Origin: Streptomyces sp. YS415
GTDB lineage: Bacteria; Actinomycetota; Actinomycetes; Streptomycetales; Streptomycetaceae
Reading direction: 5' to 3'
Assembly: GCF_023544665.1 (NCBI RefSeq)
Contig: NZ_JAMJFL010000022.1
Span: 57,939 to 121,938, forward strand
Length of the DNA: 64,000 bases
The position numbers and the translations under genes were made by a program. Shown here piece by piece: positions 42,251 through 50,867 of the stretch. Every line of letters begins with the position of its first letter. The stretch's first letter is position 1. The notes under the pieces are model-generated. The model was given only the letters and a program-made list of their open reading frames with translations, was not told the origin of the DNA and searched no databases.

Positions 42251-44179
42251 TCAGTGCTGCTGCCGTACGGCCGTGCGCAGGGCGTCGAGGCTCTCGGGGT
42301 TGACGAGGGTGGACAGGTCGCCGGGCTCCTCGCCGGTGACCACGTCGCGGATCAGGCGCCGCATCACCTTGCCGTTGCGGGTCCTGGGCAGCTGGGGCAC
42401 GGCGACGACCCGGCCGGGCCGGAACGCGGCGCCGAGGGCGTCGGCGACCCGGGCGCGGATCCGCTCGCGCTCCGGTGCGCCGAGCGGCCCGTCGGCCACC
42501 GGGACCGCGAAGCACCACAGTGCCTCGCCCTTGACGGGGTGCGGGATGCCGACCGCGGCCGCCTCACCGACGGCCGGGTCGCCGAGGACGGCGTCCTCCA
42601 CCTCGGTGGGGCCGAGGCGTTTGCCGGCCACCTTGATGACGTCGTCGAGCCGGCCGTGCACGAACCACTCCCCGCCAGCGCGGGAGACGAGGTCCCCGTG
42701 CGACCAACGGCCCGGCCTGCGGGTGAAGTAGGCCCGGGCGAACCGTTCGCGGGCCCGCCACAGCCCCAGGGTCATGCCCGGCCACGACTGCCGTACGACC
42801 AGCTCACCGGCCTGTCCTTCGGGCGGCTCGGCGCCCAGGGCGTCCTCGACGGCCGCGTCGACGCCCAGGCAGGGGCCCGCGAAGCCGCAGGGCGACTGGG
42901 GCAGGGTGGGCGCGGAGGCGAGCAGGGAGCCGCCGACCTCGGTGCCGCCGCAGATGTTGATGACCGGGCAGCGTTTCCCGCCGAGTTCGGCGAAGTACCA
43001 GTGCCAGGCCTCCTCGGTCCACGGTTCCCCGGTGGAGCCGAGGATCCGCAGCCGGCCGGGGGACTCGGGGTGGCGCGCGCCGTGCCGCATCAGGGTCCGG
43101 GACAGGCTGGGCGAGCTGCCGAAGACGGTGACCCGGTGGTCGTCGAGCAGCCGCCACAGGCGCGTGGTGTCCGGATGGTCGATCGCTCCCTCGTACGTCA
43201 GCACGCAGGCACCGGCGAGGGTGGCGCCGACGGCGACGAGCGGGAACATGATCCAGCCCGGGTCGGTCACCCAGCACACGACGTCGTCGGGCCGGAGGTC
43301 GAGGTTGTACCGGGTCTCGCTGCCCACCTGCGCCGGGAAGCCGCCGTGGGTGTGGACGGCGCCCTTGGGCCGGCCGGTGGTGCCGGAGGTGTGCAGCAGG
43401 AGGAAGGGCGTGTCGACGGCGAGCGGGACGCACTCGGCGGGCTCGGCCCCGGCCAGCGTGTCCCATGTCGGGCCCGAATCCCCGGCCGCGCCCGCCCGGT
43501 CGGGGACGACGACGAGGTGCCGTACGCACGACACCGTCCGCGCTGCCGTGCGGGCGGTACCCACCATGTCGTGGCGGCGTCCGCGGCGGACCGTGGCCGT
43601 CGCGGTCACCAGGACCCGGGGCTCGGCGTCGGCGAGCCGGACCGCGATCGCGTCGGCGCCGAACCCGGAGAACAGCGGCACCAGGACGGCGCCGATGCGC
43701 GCGCAGGCGAAGAGCAGGACGAAGGCCTCGGGGCCCGGGGGCAGGTACGCGGCCACCCGGTCCCCGACCGTGACGCCCAGCTCGCGCAGCCCGCCCGCCA
43801 CCCGGGCGCTCCGGGTGGCCGCCTCGCCGTAGGTGAGCACTCCGCGCCTGCCGTCCTCGCGTTCCCAGCGCAGTGCGGGGTCGCCCCCGCGTCCCAGCCG
43901 TACCTGGCGTTCCAGACAGGACTCCACGAGGTTGGTGCGGCCGCCCGGGAACCACCGGGTGAACGCGATGCCCCCGCTGTCGTCGCGGACGCGCTGCGGC
44001 GGCACGTGCCAGACGATGCCGAGGTCCTGCACGGCCCGCTCCCAGAACCACTCGGGGTCGGCGACGGACCGGGCCTGCAGGGTGCGGTAGCCGCCGTCGA
44101 CGCCGTGCCGGCGGCAGAAGGCCGCGATGTTGCTGTGCTCGACGTGCTCAGGGTCCGGGTACCAGGCGTAGCCGCTCAC
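42251..44179 (-). CDS. AMP-forming acyl-CoA synthetase, acetyl/acetoacetyl-CoA synthetase type
   Basis: 642 residues from the GTG at 44179, overlapping the thiolase stop (GTGA). The ACS-type N-terminus (DPEWFWERAVQDLGI, FTRWFPGGRTNLVESC) precedes LLLHTSGTTGRPKGAVHTHGG (ATP loop), WVTDPGWIMFP, STGEPWTEEAWHWYF, GGTEVGGSL and the C-terminal RTRNGKVMRRLIR with the catalytic Lys. It activates a carboxylic acid, possibly a short or 3-keto acid, as CoA ester. The thiolase gene beside it would then cleave or use that ester. Confidence 0.88.
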   Translation of the reverse strand: MSGYAWYPDPEHVEHSNIAAFCRRHGVDGGYRTLQARSVADPEWFWERAVQDLGIVWHVPPQRVRDDSGGIAFTRWFPGGRTNLVESCLERQVRLGRGGDPALRWEREDGRRGVLTYGEAATRSARVAGGLRELGVTVGDRVAAYLPPGPEAFVLLFACARIGAVLVPLFSGFGADAIAVRLADAEPRVLVTATATVRRGRRHDMVGTARTAARTVSCVRHLVVVPDRAGAAGDSGPTWDTLAGAEPAECVPLAVDTPFLLLHTSGTTGRPKGAVHTHGGFPAQVGSETRYNLDLRPDDVVCWVTDPGWIMFPLVAVGATLAGACVLTYEGAIDHPDTTRLWRLLDDHRVTVFGSSPSLSRTLMRHGARHPESPGRLRILGSTGEPWTEEAWHWYFAELGGKRCPVINICGGTEVGGSLLASAPTLPQSPCGFAGPCLGVDAAVEDALGAEPPEGQAGELVVRQSWPGMTLGLWRARERFARAYFTRRPGRWSHGDLVSRAGGEWFVHGRLDDVIKVAGKRLGPTEVEDAVLGDPAVGEAAAVGIPHPVKGEALWCFAVPVADGPLGAPERERIRARVADALGAAFRPGRVVAVPQLPRTRNGKVMRRLIRDVVTGEEPGDLSTLVNPESLDALRTAVRQQH

Positions 44180-45351
44180 CGGAGCGCGCCCGGGTTCTCG
44201 ATCAGCGCGGCGATGCCCTGGCCGCCGCCGATGCACAGGGCGATCACGGCGAACCTGCCGCCGGTGCGGCGCAGTTCGTGTGCCGCCTTGAGCAGCAGCA
44301 CCGCTCCGGTGGCCCCGACGGGATGGCCCAGGGCGATCGCGCCGCCGTTCGGGTTGACCCGGTCCGGGTCCAGCTTGAGACCGTCCATGACGGCGAGGAC
44401 CTGGGCCGCGAACGCCTCGTTGAGCTCGATCACGTCGATGTCGTCCAGGGTCAGGTCGCTCCGGTGCAGCAGGGCCCGGATCGCCTCGGTGGGCGCGACG
44501 CCCATGATCTCCGGTTCGAGGGCCCGGACGACCACTTCGCGCAGCTCGCACAGCGGTGTGACGCCCTCGGCGAGGTCCGCGGTGCGCGTCAGCAGGACGG
44601 CGGCGGCGCCGTCGTTGATGCCGGCGCTGTTCCCGGCGGTGATCGTGCCGCTCCGCGCGAACACGGCGGGCAGAGCGGCCAGCTTCTCGAGCGTCGTGCC
44701 GGGCCGGGGATGCTCGTCCCGCTCGACGGTGCCGTCCGGGATGTCCACGGGCACGATCTGGTCCCGGAACCGCCCCTCCCGGACGGCGACGGCGGCCCGG
44801 CGCTGGCTCTCGGCGGCCCACCGGTCCTGACGCCCTCGCGCGACGCCGTACCGGTCCGCCACCACCTCGCCCGTCATGCCCATCGGGTACTGCCCGAAGG
44901 GATCGGTGACCAGGGAGAGGGTGCCGTCGACGACGGCCGCGCCGGGCACCTCGCCGGCGGCGCGCCCGCTGTAGTCCAGTGCGGGCTGCCGGGTCATCGA
45001 CTCGTTGCCGCCGGCCACGACGACGTCGGCCGCGCCGACGGTGAGGGACTGCGCGGCCGACCACAGGGCCTGGAGCCCGGACCCGCACAGCCGGTTGACG
45101 TTGTACGCGGTGGTGCGCGTCGCCAGCCCGGCGGCCAGGGCCGCCCGCCGGGCGTTGAAGGCGTCGGGGCCGACCTGGCCGACGCAGCCGAGGACGACCT
45201 CGTCGACGGCGGCGAGATCGGTGCCGGCGCGGGCGACCGCCTCCCGGATCACGAGGGCGCCGAGCCGGTGGGCCGGTACGGACGCCAGTGCGCCCTGGTA
45301 CCGGCCGATCGGGGTACGGGCCCCTTCGACGACGGCGATGTCCATGGGCAT
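44176..45351 (-). CDS. Thiolase family acyltransferase
   Basis: 391 residues from the ATG at 45351 (MPMDIAVVEGARTPIGRY). Active residues: Cys in NRLCGSGLQA, His in GGAIALGHPVGATG and the second Cys in IALCIGGGQG, as in degradative and biosynthetic thiolases. NEAFAAQVLAVM is the usual loop. The operon context (permease, CoA ligase, lactonase-like hydrolase) favours a degradative role that releases acetyl-CoA. It begins 7 bases after the MFS stop. Confidence 0.93.
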   Translation of the reverse strand: MPMDIAVVEGARTPIGRYQGALASVPAHRLGALVIREAVARAGTDLAAVDEVVLGCVGQVGPDAFNARRAALAAGLATRTTAYNVNRLCGSGLQALWSAAQSLTVGAADVVVAGGNESMTRQPALDYSGRAAGEVPGAAVVDGTLSLVTDPFGQYPMGMTGEVVADRYGVARGRQDRWAAESQRRAAVAVREGRFRDQIVPVDIPDGTVERDEHPRPGTTLEKLAALPAVFARSGTITAGNSAGINDGAAAVLLTRTADLAEGVTPLCELREVVVRALEPEIMGVAPTEAIRALLHRSDLTLDDIDVIELNEAFAAQVLAVMDGLKLDPDRVNPNGGAIALGHPVGATGAVLLLKAAHELRRTGGRFAVIALCIGGGQGIAALIENPGALR

Positions 45352-45357
45352 CGGCGG

Positions 45358-46707
45358 TCACTCCTTCGCTGAGGGCTCTGAGTTCGCGGCGGACAGGCCC
45401 GGCTGCGGGGCGGTGTGCCCGAGCAGGATCCGGGCGTCGCGGTCGGGACGGATCAGGAGCATCGAGAGCACGGCCCCGGCGATCAGCAGCCAGGCGGCCA
45501 GGTCGAAGGCCCGGCCGTAGCCGATGCCCTCGGTCGGCGCCGCGTCGATGATCCGGCCGGTGACATAGGGGGCGAACAGGCTGGAGAGAGAGGCGAGGGC
45601 GTACGAGAGTCCGAGGGCGGCGCTGCGCCGGCCGGGCGGGCAGATGTCGGCGATGGCCGCGTTGGTCAGCGGGGTCTGGCCGTTGCCCGCGGAAAAGGCC
45701 AGCACCAGCAGCGGCAGCAGCAGGGCGGTGCCGGGGGCGGGGGTCATCAGGAACAGGCACGCCCCCGCGAGCAGCGGCAGCAGCGCTCCGATCAGTCCCT
45801 GGGCGACCCGGGCGGTCACCCCTCGGCGCAGGAGGTGGTGCGCGAGCGCGCCGGCGCCGAGCACCAGCACGGCCATCGACAGCGCGGGCAGGCCGACGAT
45901 CGCGCTGACCTCCGCGTCGCTGAACCCCGCCTGCTCCTCCAGGTAGAGCGGCACCCAGGCGAAGCCGAGCGCGAGCGTCCACATCACCGCGAAGGTGGAG
46001 AGGGTGGCCCCCAGCCAGGTGCCGGTGGCGAGAACGCGCCAGAAGGGGACGGCGGCCGGTGCCGCTCGGGGCACCTCGTCCTTCGGGCCGAGCCGGGCGG
46101 TGTACGGGCCGCCGCCGCCGACCCGCAGCCAGAGCGCGGTCCACAGCAGGCCCGCGACGCCGAGCAGGCCGAACGCGGCCCGCCAGCCGAGGGTTTCGCT
46201 GACCAGGACGACCAGCGGGGCGGCCAGCACGGTGCCGCCCGCGCCGCCCGCGACCACGACGGCCGAGGGCAGGGCGCGCCGCTTCTCCGGATACCAGGTG
46301 AAGGCGGTGTAGTTGGCCAGCGGATAGCCCGGCCCCTCACCCGCGCCCAGCAGCACCCGGGTCGCGACGAGCGCGCCGAATCCTGCGGCGGGGAGGAGGA
46401 TCGGCAGTTGCGCCGCCGCCCAGACCAGGGCGAGCACGGCGAGCAGGGGCCGGGGGCGGATGCGGTCGCCGAGGAAGCCGACCGAGACGGCGGAGAGGCT
46501 GAACAGCAGATAGAAGCTTCCGGCGATGGTGCCGAACTCGGTTGCCGTCAGGCCGAGTTCGTCCTTGATGGGGCCCGCGGTCAGACCGAGTACGGCCTTG
46601 TCGGCGGCGTTGATCACGATGAAGAGCGCCAGCACGATCAGGACGGTGCGGGCCCGGCGCCGGGTACCGTCCGCCTCGGCCGGCTGGGTGTCGGCCTCCA
46701 GGGTCAT
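45358..46707 (-). CDS. MFS permease, anion:cation symporter-like
   Basis: 449 residues from the ATG at 46707, after AAAGGGGG. Twelve hydrophobic segments; VGFLGDRIRPRPLLA is the loop-2/3 motif, and the stretch NYTAFTWYPEKRRALPSAVV closely follows the organic-acid (ACS) subfamily. These import carboxylates. It is first in the operon and faces tetR across two operators, so it probably brings in the compound that is activated by the ligase and cleaved by the thiolase. Confidence 0.88.
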   Translation of the reverse strand: MTLEADTQPAEADGTRRRARTVLIVLALFIVINAADKAVLGLTAGPIKDELGLTATEFGTIAGSFYLLFSLSAVSVGFLGDRIRPRPLLAVLALVWAAAQLPILLPAAGFGALVATRVLLGAGEGPGYPLANYTAFTWYPEKRRALPSAVVVAGGAGGTVLAAPLVVLVSETLGWRAAFGLLGVAGLLWTALWLRVGGGGPYTARLGPKDEVPRAAPAAVPFWRVLATGTWLGATLSTFAVMWTLALGFAWVPLYLEEQAGFSDAEVSAIVGLPALSMAVLVLGAGALAHHLLRRGVTARVAQGLIGALLPLLAGACLFLMTPAPGTALLLPLLVLAFSAGNGQTPLTNAAIADICPPGRRSAALGLSYALASLSSLFAPYVTGRIIDAAPTEGIGYGRAFDLAAWLLIAGAVLSMLLIRPDRDARILLGHTAPQPGLSAANSEPSAKE

Positions 46708-46737
46708 GTGCGGCGGGCCCCCTTTGCCCTCTGCGGA

Positions 46738-46757
46738 ACGGAACGGGGCCGTTCCGT
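46738..46757. promoter_or_regulatory. TetR operator 1
   Basis: ACGGAAC-N6-GTTCCGT, perfect; the palindrome extends inward to 9-bp arms around GG. It lies 31 bases upstream of the MFS start. Confidence 0.75.
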
Positions 46758-46779
46758 CTCGGCGGAACGTACTCCCGGG

Positions 46780-46807
46780 CCGGACGGAACGCAACCGTTC
46801 CGTCCGG
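46780..46807. promoter_or_regulatory. TetR operator 2
   Basis: The same core ACGGAAC-N6-GTTCCGT, here within perfect 12-bp arms around CAAC, centred 46 bp from operator 1 and 15 bases before the tetR GTG. A half site CGGAACG lies between them (about 46763-46769). Confidence 0.78.
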
Positions 46808-46822
46808 TGTTAATCTCCCGCC

Positions 46823-47437
46823 GTGGAGTCGACCAGCCGCCAAGCGGCCGACCGCGGGCCCACCGGCTCGGCGGTGCTGCGGGAATCCGTGACCGAGACG
46901 ATCAGACGGGCCGTGTTCGAGGAACTGGCCGAGACCGGGTACGCCCGGATGTCGATGGAGGCCGTCACCCGCCGGGCCCGCGTCGGCAAGGCGGCGCTGT
47001 ACCGCCGCTGGCCCGCCAAGGAGGCCATGGTGGTGGAACTGGTCTCCGAGGCGGCCGCCGCCCACCTCCCCGAGCCGGCCGGCTCCGGTTCGCTCCGCGA
47101 CGACGTCGAGCGCTTCGTCCGGCACACCATGGCCGACCTCCACCACCCGCTGGTCGGCCGGATCATCCCCGACCTGGTGGCCGAGTCGGCCCGTAACCCG
47201 TCCCTGCGCGACGCGCTCCACCAGGCGGTCCTCGCCCCCCGCCGCGCGGCGGTGGCGACCCTCGTGCGCCAAGCCGTGGACCGCGGCGAACTGCCCCCCG
47301 ACACCGACATGGGCCTGGCCGTCGACCTCTTCGGCGCCCCGCTGTACTTCAGGATGCTCGCCGTGGGCGGCCCCACCGACGACGCGTATGTCACCCGCCT
47401 CACCAAAGCCGTCATGGCGGCACTCAAGGAATCCTGA
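46823..47437 (+). CDS. TetR-family repressor of the divergent catabolic operon
   Basis: 204 residues from the GTG at 46823. The HTH is YARMSMEAVTRRARVGKAALYRRWPAKEAMV; the C-terminal domain (FVRHTMADLHHPLVGRIIPDLVAESARNP, LAVDLFGAPLYFRML) is the TetR_C_16-like type. It sits beside two identical-core palindromes and faces the MFS-thiolase-ligase-MBL operon, so it very probably represses itself and that operon. The inducer is likely the substrate acid or its CoA ester (inference). Confidence 0.9.
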   Translation: MESTSRQAADRGPTGSAVLRESVTETIRRAVFEELAETGYARMSMEAVTRRARVGKAALYRRWPAKEAMVVELVSEAAAAHLPEPAGSGSLRDDVERFVRHTMADLHHPLVGRIIPDLVAESARNPSLRDALHQAVLAPRRAAVATLVRQAVDRGELPPDTDMGLAVDLFGAPLYFRMLAVGGPTDDAYVTRLTKAVMAALKES

Positions 47438-47461
47438 CGGCGGTCCGGTGTTGTACCCGGT

Positions 47462-48478
47462 ATGAGTTCCGTGATCGCGCAGACCCGCTTCTCCGTCCTC
47501 GACCGCTCCCGCACCCGCGAGGGCCACTCGAACGCCGAGGCGCTGCGCGACACCGTCGCCCTCGCCCGGGAGCTGGAAGGCCTCGGCTACCACCGGCTGT
47601 GGGTCTCGGAACACCACGGCGTGCCCGGCGACGCCGGTTCCGCCCCGACCGTGCTGGCCGCCGCGGTCGCCTCGGCCACCCGCACGATCCGGGTGGGAAC
47701 CGGCGGGGTGATGCTGCCGAACCACCGCCCGCTCGTCGTCGCCGAGCAGTTCGGGGTGCTGGAGTCGCTCTTCCCGGGCCGGATCGACATGGGCCTCGGC
47801 CGTTCCGTCGGCTTCACCGACGGGGTGCGCAGGGCGCTGGGCCGGGACAAGGACGACGCCGAGGACTTCGCCGGGCAGCTCGACGAGCTGCTCGGCTGGT
47901 TCCGGGGCACCTCGCCCACCGGAGTGCACGCCCGCCCCGCCGAGGGGCTGACCGTGCCGCCGTTCGTGCTCGCGATGGGGGAAGGCGCCGCCATCGCGGC
48001 CCGCGCCGGGCTGCCCATGGTCATCGGCGACCTCAGGAACCGCCCGAAGATGCAGCGCGGCATCGATCACTACCGCGCGAACTTCCGCCCCTCCCCCTGG
48101 GCGGCGGAACCCTACGTCGTCGTCTCCGGCACGATCGCCGTGGCCGCCGGCCCGGAGGAGGCCCGGCGCCTGCTGATCCCGGAGGCCTGGTCGATGGCGT
48201 ACTCCCGCACGCACGGCACCTTCCCGCCTCTGCCGCCCGCCGAACGCGTCGAGGCGCTGACCATGACAGCCAAGGAGCGCGGCTTCTACGAGCAGGGCCT
48301 GACCGGTCACATCGCGGGCACCGAGGAACAGGTCGCGGACGAGCTGGACATCCTGCTGAAGGAGACCGGCGCCCAGGAAGTCCTGGTCACCACCAGCACC
48401 TACGACCGCGGGTCCCTGCTGGACTCCTACCGCCGCCTCGCCAGGATCAGGGAAGCCGCCCGCGGACCGGTCCCGTAG
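47462..48478 (+). CDS. LLM-class flavin-dependent oxidoreductase
   Basis: 338 residues. Bacterial luciferase-like barrel of the single-component type: LARELEGLGYHRLWVSEHHGVPG, TRTIRVGTGGVMLPNHRPLVVAEQFGVLESLFPGRIDMGLGRS and the C-terminal GTEEQVADELDILLKETGAQEVLV. It probably uses FMN or F420; the substrate is unknown. It lies 24 bases after tetR on the same strand and could be co-transcribed with it, in which case it would share TetR control. Confidence 0.88.
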   Translation: MSSVIAQTRFSVLDRSRTREGHSNAEALRDTVALARELEGLGYHRLWVSEHHGVPGDAGSAPTVLAAAVASATRTIRVGTGGVMLPNHRPLVVAEQFGVLESLFPGRIDMGLGRSVGFTDGVRRALGRDKDDAEDFAGQLDELLGWFRGTSPTGVHARPAEGLTVPPFVLAMGEGAAIAARAGLPMVIGDLRNRPKMQRGIDHYRANFRPSPWAAEPYVVVSGTIAVAAGPEEARRLLIPEAWSMAYSRTHGTFPPLPPAERVEALTMTAKERGFYEQGLTGHIAGTEEQVADELDILLKETGAQEVLVTTSTYDRGSLLDSYRRLARIREAARGPVP

Positions 48479-48518
48479 AATTGCGGGGTTTGTCCCCCCG
48501 CCCCACCGGAGTCCCTCC

Positions 48519-50855
48519 ATGCCCGAGCCCCACGACCCGTACGTCCGTGTCCGGGGCGCCCGTGAGCACAACCTCAAGGGCGTGGACGTCGACATCCCGC
48601 GGGACGTGCTGGCCGTGTTCACCGGCGTCTCCGGCTCGGGGAAGTCCTCGCTCGCCTTCGGCACGATCTACGCCGAGGCGCAGCGCCGCTACTTCGAGTC
48701 GGTGGCGCCGTACGCGCGCAGGCTGATCCACCAGGTGGGGGCGCCGAAGGTCGGGGAGATCACCGGGCTGCCGCCCGCGGTCTCGCTCCAGCAGCGCCGC
48801 TCGGCACCCACCTCACGCTCCTCGGTCGGCACGGTCACCAACCTCTCCAACTCGCTGCGCATGCTGTTCTCCCGCGCCGGCGACTACCCGCCGGGCGCCG
48901 AGCGGCTCGACTCCGACGCCTTCTCCCCCAACACGGCGGCCGGAGCCTGCCCCGAGTGCCACGGCCTGGGCCGAGTCCACCGCACGACCGAGGAGTTGCT
49001 GGTCCCCGACCCCTCGCTGTCGATCCGGGACGGCGCCGTCGCCGCCTGGCCGGGCGCCTGGCAGGGCAAGAACCTGCGGGACATCCTCGACGCGCTCGGC
49101 CACGACGTGGACCGGCCCTGGCGCGAACTGCCGGCCGAGCAGCGGGAGTGGATCCTGTTCACCGACGAGCAGCCGGTCGTCACGGTGCATCCGGTGCGGG
49201 ACGCCGACCGGATCCAACGGCCGTACCAGGGCACGTACATGAGCGCCCGGCGGTACGTCATGAAGACGTTCTCCGACTCCAGGAGCGCGACCCTGCGCGC
49301 CAAGGCGGAGCGCTTCCTGGTCAGTGCGCCCTGTCCGGCCTGCGGCGGCAGCAGGCTGCGCCCCGAGGCCCTCGCGGTGACCTTCGCGGGCCGTACGATC
49401 GCCCAACTCGCGGCGCTGCCGCTGGTGGAGCTCGCCGATGTCCTGCACGGCACCTCCCCGACCGCCCGTGTCCTCACCGAGGACCTCCGCTCCCGGATCG
49501 CCCCGGTCCTGGAGCTGGGCCTCGGCTACCTCAGCCTCGGCCGCGCCACCCCCACCCTCTCCGCGGGCGAGCTCCAGCGCCTGCGCCTGGCCACCCAACT
49601 GCGTTCCGGGCTCTTCGGCGTCGTCTACGTCCTCGACGAGCCGTCCGCCGGACTGCACCCGGCGGACACGGAGGCGCTGCTGACGGTGCTGGCGCGGCTG
49701 AAGGCCGCCGGGAACTCGGTGTTCGTGGTGGAGCACCACCTGGACGTGATGCGCGGCGCCGACTGGCTGGTGGACGTAGGCCCGCGCGCGGGCGAGCACG
49801 GCGGGCAGGTGCTGTACAGCGGACCGCCGGAGCAGCTCGCCGCGGTCGAGGAGTCGGCGACGGCCCGCTTCCTCTTCGACCGCACCCCCGCCCCCGTACG
49901 CGAAGTGCGCACGCCCAGCGGGCAGGTGAAGGTCGGCCCGGTCACCCGGCACAATCTGCGCGCGGTGACGGCCGAGTTCCCGCTCGGGGTGTTCACTGCG
50001 GTGACCGGGGTCTCCGGTTCCGGGAAGTCCACCCTGGTCGGGGAGATCACGGAGGACCTCACGGGCGTCGGACGCCTGGTCCGTGTCGACCAGAAGCCCA
50101 TCGGGCGCACCCCGCGCTCCAACCTCGCCACCTACACCGGTCTGTTCGACGTCGTCCGCAAGGCGTTCGCGGCCACGGACCAGGCACGTCAGCGGGGTTA
50201 CGGCGTCGGCCGGTTCTCCTTCAACGTCGCCGGGGGCCGCTGCGAGACCTGCCAGGGCGAGGGGTTCGTCAGCGTCGAGCTGCTGTTCCTGCCGAGCACG
50301 TACGCGGCGTGTCCCGACTGCGGGGGCGCCCGCTACCGCCCCGAGACACTGGACGTGACGTACCGGGGGCGGAACATCGCGCAGGTGCTGGACCTCACGG
50401 TGGAGGCGGCGGCGGACTTCTTCGCGGACACCCCGCCCGTCGCCCGCAGCCTCGGCACGCTCCTCGACGTCGGCCTCGGCTATCTGCGGCTCGGGCAGCC
50501 CGCGACCGAACTGTCCGGCGGCGAGGCCCAGCGGATCAAGCTGGCGAACGAACTCCAGCGCGGGCGCCGCGGGCACACCCTCTACCTCCTCGACGAGCCG
50601 ACGACCGGACTCCACCCGGCCGACGTCGAGGTGCTGATGCGGCAACTGCACGGCCTCGTCGACGCCGGGCACACCGTGGTCGTCGTCGAGCACGACATGG
50701 CGGTGGTCGCGGGCGCGGACTGGGTGATCGACCTCGGCCCCGGCGGCGGCGACGCGGGCGGCCGCATCGTGGCGGCGGGACCACCGGCCGAGGTGGCGCG
50801 GGCGCAGGGAAGCGTCACGGCGGGGTATCTGGCCCGCGCGGTGGCGGATTCCTAG
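48519..50855 (+). CDS. UvrA-like ABC-ATPase, short class (UvrA2/drug-resistance type)
   Basis: 778 residues, about 170 fewer than housekeeping UvrA. Two ABC modules are complete: Walker A GVSGSGKSSLAFGT and GVSGSGKSTLVGE, signature motifs LSAGELQRLRLAT and LSGGEAQRIKLAN, Walker B VYVLDEPSAGLHP and LYLLDEPTTGLHP. The zinc modules CPECHGLGR, CPACGGSRL, CETCQGEGF and CPDCGGARY are present. The missing length corresponds to the UvrB-binding region, so it probably does not act in standard excision repair; class II UvrA relatives are linked to DNA-binding antibiotic tolerance. Confidence 0.92.
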   Translation: MPEPHDPYVRVRGAREHNLKGVDVDIPRDVLAVFTGVSGSGKSSLAFGTIYAEAQRRYFESVAPYARRLIHQVGAPKVGEITGLPPAVSLQQRRSAPTSRSSVGTVTNLSNSLRMLFSRAGDYPPGAERLDSDAFSPNTAAGACPECHGLGRVHRTTEELLVPDPSLSIRDGAVAAWPGAWQGKNLRDILDALGHDVDRPWRELPAEQREWILFTDEQPVVTVHPVRDADRIQRPYQGTYMSARRYVMKTFSDSRSATLRAKAERFLVSAPCPACGGSRLRPEALAVTFAGRTIAQLAALPLVELADVLHGTSPTARVLTEDLRSRIAPVLELGLGYLSLGRATPTLSAGELQRLRLATQLRSGLFGVVYVLDEPSAGLHPADTEALLTVLARLKAAGNSVFVVEHHLDVMRGADWLVDVGPRAGEHGGQVLYSGPPEQLAAVEESATARFLFDRTPAPVREVRTPSGQVKVGPVTRHNLRAVTAEFPLGVFTAVTGVSGSGKSTLVGEITEDLTGVGRLVRVDQKPIGRTPRSNLATYTGLFDVVRKAFAATDQARQRGYGVGRFSFNVAGGRCETCQGEGFVSVELLFLPSTYAACPDCGGARYRPETLDVTYRGRNIAQVLDLTVEAAADFFADTPPVARSLGTLLDVGLGYLRLGQPATELSGGEAQRIKLANELQRGRRGHTLYLLDEPTTGLHPADVEVLMRQLHGLVDAGHTVVVVEHDMAVVAGADWVIDLGPGGGDAGGRIVAAGPPAEVARAQGSVTAGYLARAVADS

Positions 50856-50867
50856 GCGATCAGGCTC

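Noticed and set aside
42251..46144. A single 1297-codon frame suggesting a fusion of the CoA ligase with upstream sequence
   Set aside because: The part upstream of 44179 is the wrong frame of the thiolase and MFS genes; the real ligase starts at the GTG at 44179.
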